Below, piece after piece: positions 16,377 through 24,637 of a DNA stretch of 28,989 nt. A model generated the notes under the pieces. It worked only from the letters and a program-made list of their open reading frames with translations. It was not told the origin of the DNA and made no database searches. Position 1 is the stretch's first letter, and every line of letters starts with the position of its first letter. The position numbers and the translations under genes are program-made. Source of the DNA: a virus; the IMG/VR virus record IMGVR_UViG_3300030419_004887, positions 1 to 28,989 of that record, one strand, 5' to 3'.

Positions 16377-19115
16377 ATGCGTAAATTGTTTATATACCTT
16401 TTGGTGATGATGATGGGAGTAGCTTATTCTCAAACACCTATTATCAGATTAATGCAATCAAGAGAGTATAAAACACCAAAATATTGGTGGAGAAACCAAG
16501 AGACATTTAAATTAAGAGGATACTTAGCAGACGATACTACAGGTATGTCTACATCCAATACAGCTTCAGGCGTTGCTTATATGAATAATAACTTTGACGC
16601 TTGGAGAGATTCAGTAATGACAGTTGCTGTTACACTTGATGGAAATGGAGCTAGTGTAACTGCGTTTCGTTTAGATATTATATTCGATAATGATATATTC
16701 ACTTGGGGAGATTCTACACGAGTAGAAAAGGGCTCTCATATAAGTAGTTGGACTGAGGGAGATGAAAATGCAGGAGCACATTATTCATATGAAGTAGTTC
16801 ATTATTCAGATGTTGGATATATAGATTCACTACAAACTGCTGGACAAGAAGTATCACAAGCAAATAATCGATACGATTGGTTGAGAATCACTATGGTATC
16901 ACATAATGGAAATAATAAATTATTTAGTGGTAATAGTGGTGAACAAAAAGAACTATTAAAATTACATTTTAGAGTTGGAGATGTAAATGATAATTTTCAA
17001 CCACAATCGTTTAGAGTAGCTACAAAATATAATGGTACTACAGGATATTATACTTATGTAACTAATGGAAATTATTTAACAACTTATAAAGTTTACATAG
17101 ATGGTAATTGGGGAGATGCTACTGTAGCACATAGAACATATAATGGTGGTGCTCGTGGTGATATAACTTTACATCCAAAGTTAGTTGATATTGAAGGATA
17201 CTTTAGATACGTTCAAGGACATAGTAGAGGACAAGGTGCTGCATTTAATACAGCACTTGAAAACACATATCCATATTGGAAAATAAAATTTGAGTTAGAC
17301 CAAAATTGGGGAACTAATAACGGAAGTAATTGGTATAATATTGAAACTGTTAGTCAAGTTTCAAGTTTAACTGATGAAGATAATTCTGATGATGTTATTG
17401 GAGACCATACGTCAACATTTTATTATGATAAGAAATCAACAACTGCGGCACAAGTATTACCTAAAGAGGGATTTCTTGGTATATCTTATTATGACTCAAC
17501 TTACACCGATGATAAAGGATACTATAGTATTCAGTTACCAAGAAACAATCATTATCGTATGTCATTTTGGCCACCAGACTCAAGTGATAATATAGAAACT
17601 CATAATCAGTTAGAATTAGATAGATATGCTATTACAAATGTAAATGACGCTATAGCATCATTTAATTTTCAATCTAATAAGTTTAAATCAGTAGTTGGTG
17701 TTGATACGTTAAATTCTATAGAATATTTTATTGGTGATGTAGATGGTGATGACTTCTTTCATTTAAATGACACTTATATATTATGGGCATATGTATCACA
17801 AATATTTGATAACTATACACACCATAATGGAAACTCATATGAAGATTGGTCTACTATAGATACACTACACGCGAGTGGTAATCCACAAGCGTATGGATAT
17901 TATCAAACTATAAATGGACAATCAAGACCACAAAGATATGAGTTTACAGTATTTGAAGATGATGATTTTAATCAAGCTCAAGCATTGACATTTGGTCAAA
18001 TAGAAGTTATAAATCCTTTGATGGATGATATAAAAACAGGTTTAGATACTATGAATTATGCAGTAGGTTCTGGAACATCTACTTGGCCAGTTAATAATCA
18101 AACAAACTTAATAACTTCAGCAAGACCAAATGATGTAAATCCTGATTATACTATTGATAGTTTAGCATATTTCTTTACAGGGGATATTAATACTACAGGA
18201 ACAAAAGTTCAAGAAAGTGGTGGTGATGGATATATTAATGTTAATGGTTCAACGTTTTATCGTTGGGGAAATGGAAACCCACCAAGTACTTATGCAAATA
18301 AAATTATGATGGATGGAAGTAATTCTGATGTACATCTTTCATTACCTGCAGATTCTACTGTAAGAGTTCAAAGTGGAGACCAAATAGAAGTTCCATTAAC
18401 TATTAAACCAAATCCAGGAATTAATATAGCGGGATTTGAATTTGAAGTAGAGTTTAAAACGGATGAGTTAGAATTTATAGATGTAAAAACTGATGTACTT
18501 CCAGGCCCTTGGATGACATATTTAAATGTTCACGAACCTGTCGGTGATTGGCAAAAAATATCATTTGGTGGAATGGATTATTCACCAGGTAACGCTCCAC
18601 AAACTTATTGGATTAATCAAGAAATAGTTGGATTAAAATTAATATTTAAAGCAGATTTTCCAGAAGCAGAATGGACTGAAGCACCAATAAGATTTGTTGG
18701 TAAACATGCCGCAGGTAATCCAAGTGGAAATGATTTATTAATGAGTAGAGATGATGGAATGATAATGGTATGGAACAAATATTGGATGTTTGGTGGTGGT
18801 AAACCAGACAATAGTGAAATAACTTATAATTATCCAAACCCATTTAAAGAAAATACAAAGTTTCAATTTTATTTAGAAGAACCAAAAGATGTTAAATTGT
18901 ATATTCTGAATAGTATGGGTCAAAGAGTTGCATCATTAATGGATGAACACGTGTTACCTGGTTTACACGTATATGATTTTACTAATAAACCAACAGCGTG
19001 GTTACCAGAAGTTTCAGTTTATGAAGGTCACAAAGAATTAGAACCTGGTGTTTATGTCTTTGTATTAGAAACCGATAGAAGAATTAAAGCTAACAAATTT
19101 ACGGTAATTAAATAA
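16377..19115 (+). CDS. Exported cargo with dockerin-like loops, cohesin-like domain and type IX sorting domain
   Basis: A 912-residue protein starting at the ATG preceded by ACGGGG. Residues 1-18 (MRKLFIYLLVMMMGVAYSQ-type) are a signal peptide. A beta-rich body follows. GDVDGDDFFHLNDTYIL at about 453-469 and GDINTTG...GDGYINVN at about 602-625 resemble calcium-binding dockerin loops. Residues about 650-790 (VQSGDQIEVPLTIKP, GFEFEVEFKTDELEF) look like a cohesin domain. Residues 818-912 open with NYPNPF and contain VKLYILNSMGQRV, LEPGVYVFVLE and a final KFTVIK: the type IX secretion C-terminal sorting domain of FCB bacteria. This is very unusual in a phage. It is probably anchored on or released from the host surface; actual function unknown. 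Confidence 0.8.
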   Translation: MRKLFIYLLVMMMGVAYSQTPIIRLMQSREYKTPKYWWRNQETFKLRGYLADDTTGMSTSNTASGVAYMNNNFDAWRDSVMTVAVTLDGNGASVTAFRLDIIFDNDIFTWGDSTRVEKGSHISSWTEGDENAGAHYSYEVVHYSDVGYIDSLQTAGQEVSQANNRYDWLRITMVSHNGNNKLFSGNSGEQKELLKLHFRVGDVNDNFQPQSFRVATKYNGTTGYYTYVTNGNYLTTYKVYIDGNWGDATVAHRTYNGGARGDITLHPKLVDIEGYFRYVQGHSRGQGAAFNTALENTYPYWKIKFELDQNWGTNNGSNWYNIETVSQVSSLTDEDNSDDVIGDHTSTFYYDKKSTTAAQVLPKEGFLGISYYDSTYTDDKGYYSIQLPRNNHYRMSFWPPDSSDNIETHNQLELDRYAITNVNDAIASFNFQSNKFKSVVGVDTLNSIEYFIGDVDGDDFFHLNDTYILWAYVSQIFDNYTHHNGNSYEDWSTIDTLHASGNPQAYGYYQTINGQSRPQRYEFTVFEDDDFNQAQALTFGQIEVINPLMDDIKTGLDTMNYAVGSGTSTWPVNNQTNLITSARPNDVNPDYTIDSLAYFFTGDINTTGTKVQESGGDGYINVNGSTFYRWGNGNPPSTYANKIMMDGSNSDVHLSLPADSTVRVQSGDQIEVPLTIKPNPGINIAGFEFEVEFKTDELEFIDVKTDVLPGPWMTYLNVHEPVGDWQKISFGGMDYSPGNAPQTYWINQEIVGLKLIFKADFPEAEWTEAPIRFVGKHAAGNPSGNDLLMSRDDGMIMVWNKYWMFGGGKPDNSEITYNYPNPFKENTKFQFYLEEPKDVKLYILNSMGQRVASLMDEHVLPGLHVYDFTNKPTAWLPEVSVYEGHKELEPGVYVFVLETDRRIKANKFTVIK

Positions 19116-19216
19116 TGGAAGAGTTACAATTTATATTAATTATAATATTTGCACTTCCAGTATTTTATTATTCTATTAAATTTATAGTTTGGTTGAGTGA
19201 GAAGATAGAGAAATGA
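19115..19216 (+). CDS. 33-aa membrane microprotein
   Basis: The ATG overlaps the stop of the cargo gene (TAATG). The peptide MEELQFILIIIFALPVF plus YYSIKFIVWLSEKIEK is one hydrophobic helix with charged ends, so a single-span inner-membrane microprotein is expected. Its stop overlaps the next start (ATGA). The chain of overlaps on both sides supports translation. A small membrane subunit or lysis-related peptide is possible; no homologue is recognised. Confidence 0.6.
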   Translation: MEELQFILIIIFALPVFYYSIKFIVWLSEKIEK

Positions 19217-19362
19217 GTGAATTAGAAATAAAAGAATATATAACTACTTTACCATTAGTACTTCAAGTAGTGTTTATGATGGGTTGGACTTTAGGTTCAG
19301 TAGTTGTTATGTTCGGAACACTAATTGGATTAGCTTGGATATTTAGGAGATTTGAGAAATGA
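19213..19362 (+). CDS. 49-aa membrane microprotein
   Basis: The start overlaps the preceding stop in ATGA, and its own stop overlaps the PorV-like gene start in ATGA. The protein opens with an acidic helix (MSELEIKEYITTL) followed by a long hydrophobic stretch (about residues 14-43) and ends with FRRFEK, giving a one- or two-span membrane protein with a basic cytoplasmic end. Sandwiched between two exported-protein genes with coupled translation, it may assist their membrane biogenesis or be a small holin-like peptide. Family not recognised. Confidence 0.62.
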   Translation: MSELEIKEYITTLPLVLQVVFMMGWTLGSVVVMFGTLIGLAWIFRRFEK

Positions 19363-20225
19363 AAAAGATACTATTAAGTTTATTATTAATAAGTTCTTTA
19401 TTTGGACAGATAAATAGAATGTTAACATTATCACCAACAGCTCAAGAAGCTAGTTTGGGTAATCAATCATTAGCATTTAGAAACCCAGCTCGTAACCTTT
19501 TTAATACAGATAGTACGATTAATTTAAGTTTTACGAGAGTGGATTGGTTGAGGAATATAACTGATGATATGGGATATAATCATATTTCAGCAGCGTGGAA
19601 AGATTTTACATTTAGTTTATTACATTTTGATTATGGTGCACAAAATCATACAGATGATACTGGTATTATTTTAGGTAGTTTTAGACCTAGTACTATAGTA
19701 GCTTATGTTGGTTGGGGAAATGAATTAAAATATAAGTCAAATAAAATAGAAAATGTAGCTGTCGGTTTTGGTGGTAAAATTATAAATCACATTTTACATA
19801 CAGATAAAGCAAATGGATATTTGTTTGACGCTGGTATTCACGTGAAACAATTATGGAACATAGTTGATTTAGATGTTATGATAAAGAATTGGGGTTTCGC
19901 TCCAAAACTTAATAATTATATAACTGAATTACCAACAAGTTTAAATACTGGATTTTCAGTACCAATAAAAGATTGGAAATTTTATAATCAATGGAATTTT
20001 TACAAAGGATATTATACTCACGGACAAGGTATTAGTTACAACTATAAAAATACTATTGTTGGTAGACTTGGATATTATAATGATATAGAACACGAATTAA
20101 ATTATTCTTCACTTGGATTAAGTTTTATATATGATAGATATGATATTGGTGTTGGATATATTATAGGTGGTGATATATTTCCTTTAAGTAACACTTTACA
20201 ATTAACAATAAACCTGGAGATATAA
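19359..20225 (+). CDS. PorV/PorQ-like outer-membrane beta-barrel protein
   Basis: This is a 288-residue protein. Residues 1-16 (MKKILLSLLLISSLFG, then Q) are a signal peptide. The mature N-terminus follows the PorV/PorQ (UPF0164-like) layout: AQEASLGNQSLAF, then RNPARNLF in place of the family's NPAG motif, then INLSFTRVDWLRNITDDMGYNHIS, then alternating strands such as FTFSLLHFDYG, VAVGFGGKII, LFDAGIHVK and a closing LGLSFIYDRYDIGVGYII. In T9SS, PorV receives cargo sorting domains and passes them to the surface sortase. Here it lies three genes from a sorting-domain cargo. At 288 residues it is shorter than most PorV and nearer PorQ. Function by analogy only. Confidence 0.68.
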   Translation: MKKILLSLLLISSLFGQINRMLTLSPTAQEASLGNQSLAFRNPARNLFNTDSTINLSFTRVDWLRNITDDMGYNHISAAWKDFTFSLLHFDYGAQNHTDDTGIILGSFRPSTIVAYVGWGNELKYKSNKIENVAVGFGGKIINHILHTDKANGYLFDAGIHVKQLWNIVDLDVMIKNWGFAPKLNNYITELPTSLNTGFSVPIKDWKFYNQWNFYKGYYTHGQGISYNYKNTIVGRLGYYNDIEHELNYSSLGLSFIYDRYDIGVGYIIGGDIFPLSNTLQLTINLEI

Positions 20226-20226
20226 A

Positions 20227-20619
20227 ATGGCAAAGAAAAAAGTCGTAGATGCTGAAGAAGCATTGGAAGGTATGAAAAATAAGAAGTTTGGATTATCTAT
20301 TCAAAATATTGTAGCTATTGTAACTTTCTTGTCAACTGTTATAGCTGGTTGGTATTCTTTTACAGGAAGAATCGATTCGTTGGAAGCAGTTGTAGAAGGT
20401 TTTGCAGAAGCAAGTGATATTGAATTAGTAACTTCTAAACTTGATGGGTATGATGAGGATATTAAATATCTTCGTGATAAAGTTGATAAACTCAAAAACC
20501 CAAAAGTTAAATCTTATGATGGTGATATTATCAAACTTGAAAATAAGATTGATAAATTAAATGGTGAGATTAAACGATTAGAAAAATTACTCAAAGACCC
20601 ATTAGCAGATTTTAAATAG
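20227..20619 (+). CDS. Single-span membrane protein with C-terminal coiled coil
   Basis: This is a 130-residue protein. A lysine-rich cytoplasmic N-terminus (MAKKKVVDAEEALEGMKNKK) precedes one membrane helix (about residues 24-46, IQNIVAIVTFLSTVIAGWY). The rest is charged, with heptad-like repeats (DKVDKLKN; IIKLENKIDKLNGEIKRLEKLL) predicting a coiled coil on the periplasmic side. This N-in/C-out layout resembles inner-membrane spanins, and the next gene encodes a lipoprotein, but that lipoprotein is CsgG-like rather than a small o-spanin. It could equally link the inner membrane to the outer-membrane proteins of this block. Ribosome site GGAGAT is at 20217-20222. Confidence 0.7.
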   Translation: MAKKKVVDAEEALEGMKNKKFGLSIQNIVAIVTFLSTVIAGWYSFTGRIDSLEAVVEGFAEASDIELVTSKLDGYDEDIKYLRDKVDKLKNPKVKSYDGDIIKLENKIDKLNGEIKRLEKLLKDPLADFK

Positions 20620-20628
20620 GAGATAACA

Positions 20629-21291
20629 ATGAAAAACCATTATCGTTTTATATTGTTTGTTGTTTTGGGATTTGTAATGTCTAATATAATTGGATGTGCC
20701 GCTTCCGTTCAAACAGAACAATATGTAGGTGAATATGAAAAAGAAAAATCTTTAGATGAAATCGTAGTAACTAAAGTTGATGGATTGAAACTTTATGATT
20801 TAAAATTCAATAAAGAATTAGAAGAAAGATATCCTGAGTTAGCAGATAAAAGAGTTTCTATGGGTCTTGTTCAAGAACTTCAGAATGTAATCTCTTATGT
20901 TGGTAGATTTAATTTAGTGGAAGCTGAAAGAGATATGCAACTTTTGATTATGAATGATTTGAGAGCAAATGATGCAAAGATAACAAAAGCTAAATATTCA
21001 GCAAGTGTTAGCATTTATGATTTCGCAGTAAATCTAAAAGAAGAAATAAAGGCAGGTAAGGTGGAGACTATCAATGAAACAATAGTTGGTATTCAAGTTA
21101 AGTTAATTAACAATGAGAATACACAATATGTTGTTGGTAGTGGACAAGGAAGAGCTTCAACTATAGGTAAAGGATTTCTTATGAATCCTAATATGGCTTG
21201 GAATCAATCTTCTTTAAGTTCCGCATCGAATAAAGCTATGGAGACAGCCGTAGTCAATGTTATAAAAGCAATTGACAGAAGAGGTTGGTAA
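20629..21291 (+). CDS. CsgG-like outer-membrane lipoprotein
   Basis: This 220-residue protein has a signal sequence ending in lipobox I20-I21-G22-C23. The mature part has the CsgG/curli-assembly pattern: DKRVSMGLVQELQNVISYVGRFNLVEAERDMQLL (about 75-108), AKYSASVSIYDFAVNL (about 122-137), GIQVKLINNENTQYVVGSGQGRAS (about 153-176) and a last helix SNKAMETAVVNVIKAI. CsgG forms the outer-membrane export channel for curli; related lipoproteins have other envelope roles. No curlin gene is seen here. AGGAG (20617-20621) is a strong ribosome site. Family call fairly secure, pore formation not shown. Confidence 0.68.
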   Translation: MKNHYRFILFVVLGFVMSNIIGCAASVQTEQYVGEYEKEKSLDEIVVTKVDGLKLYDLKFNKELEERYPELADKRVSMGLVQELQNVISYVGRFNLVEAERDMQLLIMNDLRANDAKITKAKYSASVSIYDFAVNLKEEIKAGKVETINETIVGIQVKLINNENTQYVVGSGQGRASTIGKGFLMNPNMAWNQSSLSSASNKAMETAVVNVIKAIDRRGW

Positions 21292-21296
21292 AATGA

Positions 21297-22289
21297 ATGA
21301 GGCAGAGGTTACTAAGTTTTTTATTTTTATTGAGTAGTATCTCTGCCCAATCGTTCTTTTATTCTTACATAGATCCTTGTGAACAAACTATAGTTCGCAC
21401 TAATGTCGCAATTGGTGGTAATGGTGAACAAGGATTTCAAGTAACTTATTACAATCAAACTAAATTTTTTACATTAGAAGAAGTATTGAATGGTGATTTA
21501 GAAAGATGGACACAATCTGTCTTTAATGATTTCGAAGATTTATTTCCTTGTGCAGTTAAAGTAGCTGAAGAAATATTATCTTCAGTAATTGCAGAAAATG
21601 TTAGTGAACAATTTAGTAAATCAGATGAAGATATCTCATCTACACCACAGCAGGTCAATTATGCAGTTCGTTCTTCTCCAGGCCCAGATTCTACTTGGAT
21701 AACTTCATTTAATAGTGTTTATACGGCTACAAGTTTTGATGGTAGTAAACGACACGATGGTAATTTTAATTTTACAAATGATTTTAGAAAAGGTTCTCTT
21801 ACATATGGACAAGGATTTAAGTTTAAAGCTAGAAAACAAAATGTAGTATGGAACGGAAGTGCTTTAGCATATAAAACATTTGAAGGTTGGGATTGGTTAA
21901 TATCAACTTCCTATGCAAAATCATTAATAAAAAAGAATACAGAAGCATTTGTTCTTACAGGTTCATATGGAAATGTTAGTGGTAATGAGTTTGGAAATTT
22001 AACAATGGTATATGGACAAAGATTTCCACTTGATTTAGGTCAAGTTAAAGTTAGTTTTTCTAATTATATTGCTTATACACTTATGAGGTATTATGAGGGT
22101 AATAATCCCGAAGACAGATATTTATTATTGAGGAGTCCGATTATCTTTTTTCCAACTCTATCAATGGATTGGAAATTAGGTACGGCTTTTACATTTAATT
22201 TAGGTGTTTCAATGGGATATAACACCGTAGTAAATGATTATGGGGAAAGAGATAAAACATTTAGTATATTATTTGGAACATATTTTTAG
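21297..22289 (+). CDS. Exported beta-barrel-like outer-membrane protein
   Basis: A 330-residue protein with a signal peptide (MRQRLLSFLFLLSSISAQ) followed by an N-terminal domain (about 19-125) with two cysteines (C28 and one near residue 84). Residues about 130-330 alternate short amphipathic strands and turns and end in FGTYF; a terminal Phe is typical of outer-membrane barrels recognised by BAM. The ATG at 21297 is chosen because the overlapping ATG at 21293 is in a frame that stops after 14 codons. It contains one of only two GATC sites in the window. It is flanked by two CsgG-like genes; perhaps a partner or receptor-masking protein. Family unknown. Confidence 0.68.
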   Translation: MRQRLLSFLFLLSSISAQSFFYSYIDPCEQTIVRTNVAIGGNGEQGFQVTYYNQTKFFTLEEVLNGDLERWTQSVFNDFEDLFPCAVKVAEEILSSVIAENVSEQFSKSDEDISSTPQQVNYAVRSSPGPDSTWITSFNSVYTATSFDGSKRHDGNFNFTNDFRKGSLTYGQGFKFKARKQNVVWNGSALAYKTFEGWDWLISTSYAKSLIKKNTEAFVLTGSYGNVSGNEFGNLTMVYGQRFPLDLGQVKVSFSNYIAYTLMRYYEGNNPEDRYLLLRSPIIFFPTLSMDWKLGTAFTFNLGVSMGYNTVVNDYGERDKTFSILFGTYF

Positions 22290-22298
22290 GAGTATAAT

Positions 22299-22964
22299 AT
22301 GATATTTGCAAAAAATGCATTACAAACTAAGGTTTTAAATTGGGGATTAAAATTAGGTATAATAGGAGTATTAGCAATTACAATGTGTAGTGTTGTTAAT
22401 GCTCAAAACACAGCAAATCCAGCTGAGATAGAAAGATTGAAATTAGAGGCTAAAACAAGACAAGAAAAAGTAAGAGAAGAAGCCAAAATAAATAATTTAC
22501 CAGTACCAGCTATTGTAGATGCTGATTTAATTAGACCAACATTAACTATATCTAAGTTTGTTGGAACAAGTGAGAATGTCGGTATAAAAGACGATAGAAT
22601 CACTATGGGAATACAACAACTATTACAAGAGGCATTTCAAGAATCAGATTATATTCTAACTGATGAGTCAGATGCTAACTTTACAGTATCGGCTGAAATA
22701 GTTTACATTGGTAGACCTAACGAAGCATTTAGTATTGTTGGTATATTCAATCGTAGAAAAACTAAAACACAAGTAAGATTGAATGTCTTGTTAACAGAGA
22801 ATGCTACAGGTAAAGTAACCACAAGTAGAGGTACAGGTGAGATTGATACAAAAGTATCCGCTACTGGTTTACAGATTGAAGAAGATGGTGTTCCCTTTAG
22901 TAATAGTGAATTAGGTGGAGCTTTAAGAAAAGCAATAGATGATGCAACGGAGAGTTTGAAATAG
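22299..22964 (+). CDS. Second exported CsgG/FlgO-like protein
   Basis: This is a 221-residue protein. A hydrophobic signal (about residues 16-36, LKLGIIGVLAITMCSVVNA then Q) precedes a charged helix (about 42-65). The remaining domain resembles CsgG-type folds: PTLTISKFVG, then ITMGIQQLLQEAFQESDYILTDESDANFTVSAEIVYIG, then TQVRLNVLLTENATGKV, TSRGTGEID and a final helix ALRKAIDDATESL. It lacks a convincing lipobox, so it is probably periplasmic, or held in the envelope through its N-terminus. Two CsgG-like proteins flanking a beta-barrel gene suggests a complex. A good AGGAG ribosome site is at 22289-22293. Confidence 0.6.
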   Translation: MIFAKNALQTKVLNWGLKLGIIGVLAITMCSVVNAQNTANPAEIERLKLEAKTRQEKVREEAKINNLPVPAIVDADLIRPTLTISKFVGTSENVGIKDDRITMGIQQLLQEAFQESDYILTDESDANFTVSAEIVYIGRPNEAFSIVGIFNRRKTKTQVRLNVLLTENATGKVTTSRGTGEIDTKVSATGLQIEEDGVPFSNSELGGALRKAIDDATESLK

Positions 22965-22965
22965 A

Positions 22966-23685
22966 ATGACTAAATCAACGTTATTAGGTATTGCATTAAA
23001 TGTTATATTTGTTTTATCTATTTTTGCAATACGATATAAATATGCTAAACAAGAATACGACTTTCTAAAAGAAGATAGTACAAGACAAGAACAACTTATA
23101 GTTAAAAATGAATCTTCAATTGATAGTATATCTACAGTTACGAGAAGATTACAGATAGATAATGATACTCAAGAACAACAACTAAAGAGATTATCTAAAG
23201 ATTTATATGATATAGTTCGTTGGAGTAAGGAATACGAACAAAGATTACAAAATTTAATTGATACTATAGATTCTATGAAGTTAGAATTATTAAGTTATGA
23301 GTCATCTACTGTTCCATTTTTACAGGAATTTGGAACGCAAGATAATTATATTAAAGTGTTCGGTAGAACTGGTTTACGGATTAGAGATAATAAAGTAGTA
23401 GAAGCTAAGACTATAGCAGACTTTGAAGGAGAAATTACTTTAGGTGCACCTCATATAGAGGAATTAAGTAAATTTAGATATAAAGCAGTTTATCCAGATA
23501 GACAAATTCTTGGTTTGACAATTAAGGGTGGTGAAAGTAAACCAATGCAAATAAAACCACCAAGAAACCAATTGTCTATAGGTCCAATGGTTGGAATTAC
23601 TTATAATAGTGATACAGGATTGACTAATCCAATATATGGATTTGGAGTAACTTATAATTTAGTTAAACTTTGGGATTGGAATTAA
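22966..23685 (+). CDS. Membrane-anchored coiled-coil protein, possible spanin-like
   Basis: This is a 239-residue protein. An N-terminal membrane helix (about 5-22) is followed by a long periplasmic coiled coil (about 30-112, rich in Q, E, K, L). Then come a small beta domain (about 115-190) and a C-terminal pair of strands, QLSIGPMVGITYN then PIYGFGVTYNLVKLW, that look like outer-membrane-inserting hairpins. Anchor, coiled coil and membrane-active C-terminus is the logic of unimolecular spanins, and proteins of this shape occur near lysis genes of Bacteroidota phages. A candidate holin lies about 1 kb downstream. No lysin is recognised in the window, so this is tentative. Confidence 0.55.
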   Translation: MTKSTLLGIALNVIFVLSIFAIRYKYAKQEYDFLKEDSTRQEQLIVKNESSIDSISTVTRRLQIDNDTQEQQLKRLSKDLYDIVRWSKEYEQRLQNLIDTIDSMKLELLSYESSTVPFLQEFGTQDNYIKVFGRTGLRIRDNKVVEAKTIADFEGEITLGAPHIEELSKFRYKAVYPDRQILGLTIKGGESKPMQIKPPRNQLSIGPMVGITYNSDTGLTNPIYGFGVTYNLVKLWDWN

Positions 23686-23686
23686 A

Positions 23687-23995
23687 ATGGCAGGTGATTG
23701 TTATTCAGCAAATGGTAGATGGATGATTGGTAAAAGGCATTTCCAATTAGTTCATGGTGTTGGAATATTACCAAGAGATGGAAAACCATTCGGACATTGT
23801 TGGATTGAAAAAGGAGAATTGGTATTAGATTTTAGTAATGGAAATACTATTAAAATATCTAAAAAGAGATATTATGAGTTGGGTGAAATACCAGTTAAAC
23901 CATATAAACTTTATAAGTATACTCCTGAACAAGTGAGTATAAATGTATTGAAACATAAACATTGGGGTCCTTGGGATTTAAAACCGCCGAGATAA
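23687..23995 (+). CDS. Conserved phage protein with possible Cys-His-Asp triad
   Basis: This 102-residue soluble protein contains GDCY (C5), LVHGV (H23), FGHCWIE (H37) and LVLDFSNG (D48), all in the order expected of papain/transglutaminase-like thiol enzymes. The MAGDCYxANGR opening and the GHxWIE...DxSNG core are shared by hypothetical proteins I recognise from marine T4-like phages. The small size means a minimal fold. A deamidase or peptidase role is possible; the residues alone do not prove it. It is closely spaced with neighbours (1 and 3 bases). Confidence 0.62.
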   Translation: MAGDCYSANGRWMIGKRHFQLVHGVGILPRDGKPFGHCWIEKGELVLDFSNGNTIKISKKRYYELGEIPVKPYKLYKYTPEQVSINVLKHKHWGPWDLKPPR

Positions 23996-23998
23996 ATT

Positions 23999-24637
23999 AT
24001 GAAAACATTTAATATAGACGAACCGAGAGAAATCGGAAAGAAAAGAGTCAGAGTAACTGCAAAGGAGTTGAATATGGCTAAAAACGATTTAAAAGAAAAA
24101 CTTGAAGAAAAAAAGAATAAAGGCCTTTGGCACAATATTCATGCTAAAAGAAAAAGAGGTGAAAAACCTGCAAAACCTGGTGAAAAGGGATATCCAAAAA
24201 CTTTAAAAATTGAGAAAAAAGATGGAGACCCTTGTTGGGTAGGATATAAACAAATTGGAATGAAAGATAAAGATGGTAGAAAAGTTCCTAATTGTGTAAA
24301 AGAAGTTGTTGACATATATTGGGAAAATCAGAATGAAAGTTGTGGATATACATTTGAGTTTGAAAAACAACCAATGGAAGAAGCAGAGTATAAAGGTCGT
24401 AAAGTAAAACTCGGTAAACCAATGCAAGGTGATGTTAAAAAGTTTAAAGTTTATGTTAAGAATGATAAAGGTAATGTAGTTAAAGTTAACTTTGGACATG
24501 GTGGTCCAGGTGGTGGTAAAGGTATGAGTATTAAAAAATCAAATCCTGGCGCTCGTAAATCATTCAGAGCAAGACACAATTGTGATAATCCAGGACCAAG
24601 ACATAAAGCAAGATATTGGTCTTGTAGAAAGTGGTAA
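23999..24637 (+). CDS. Conserved three-module marine-phage protein
   Basis: This is a 212-residue basic protein. Module 1 (about 42-66) is GLWHNIHAKRKRGEKPAKPG, a DUF-type motif common in phages. Module 2 (about 78-100) is PCWVGYKQIGMKDKDGRKVP then NCV. Module 3 (about 128-212) runs from EAEYKGRKVKLGKP through VYVKNDKGNVVKVNFG to FRARHNCDNPGP and ARYWSCRKW, a C-terminal domain shared by many marine myovirus proteins; paired Cys and His suggest metal binding. An alternative start at 24074 (residue 26) has a much better ribosome site (AAAGGAG, six bases upstream) and still contains all modules; the 23999 start has none. Function unknown. Confidence 0.75.
   Translation: MKTFNIDEPREIGKKRVRVTAKELNMAKNDLKEKLEEKKNKGLWHNIHAKRKRGEKPAKPGEKGYPKTLKIEKKDGDPCWVGYKQIGMKDKDGRKVPNCVKEVVDIYWENQNESCGYTFEFEKQPMEEAEYKGRKVKLGKPMQGDVKKFKVYVKNDKGNVVKVNFGHGGPGGGKGMSIKKSNPGARKSFRARHNCDNPGPRHKARYWSCRKW

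Noticed and set aside
20227-21291. Classical two-component spanin pair (coiled-coil protein plus lipoprotein)
   Set aside because: The lipoprotein is 220 aa and CsgG-like, far larger and different from an o-spanin; only the membrane protein has spanin-like topology.
21293-21337. ATG at 21293 as start of the barrel-like gene
   Set aside because: That frame stops after 14 codons; the overlapping ATG at 21297 gives a signal peptide and the long product.
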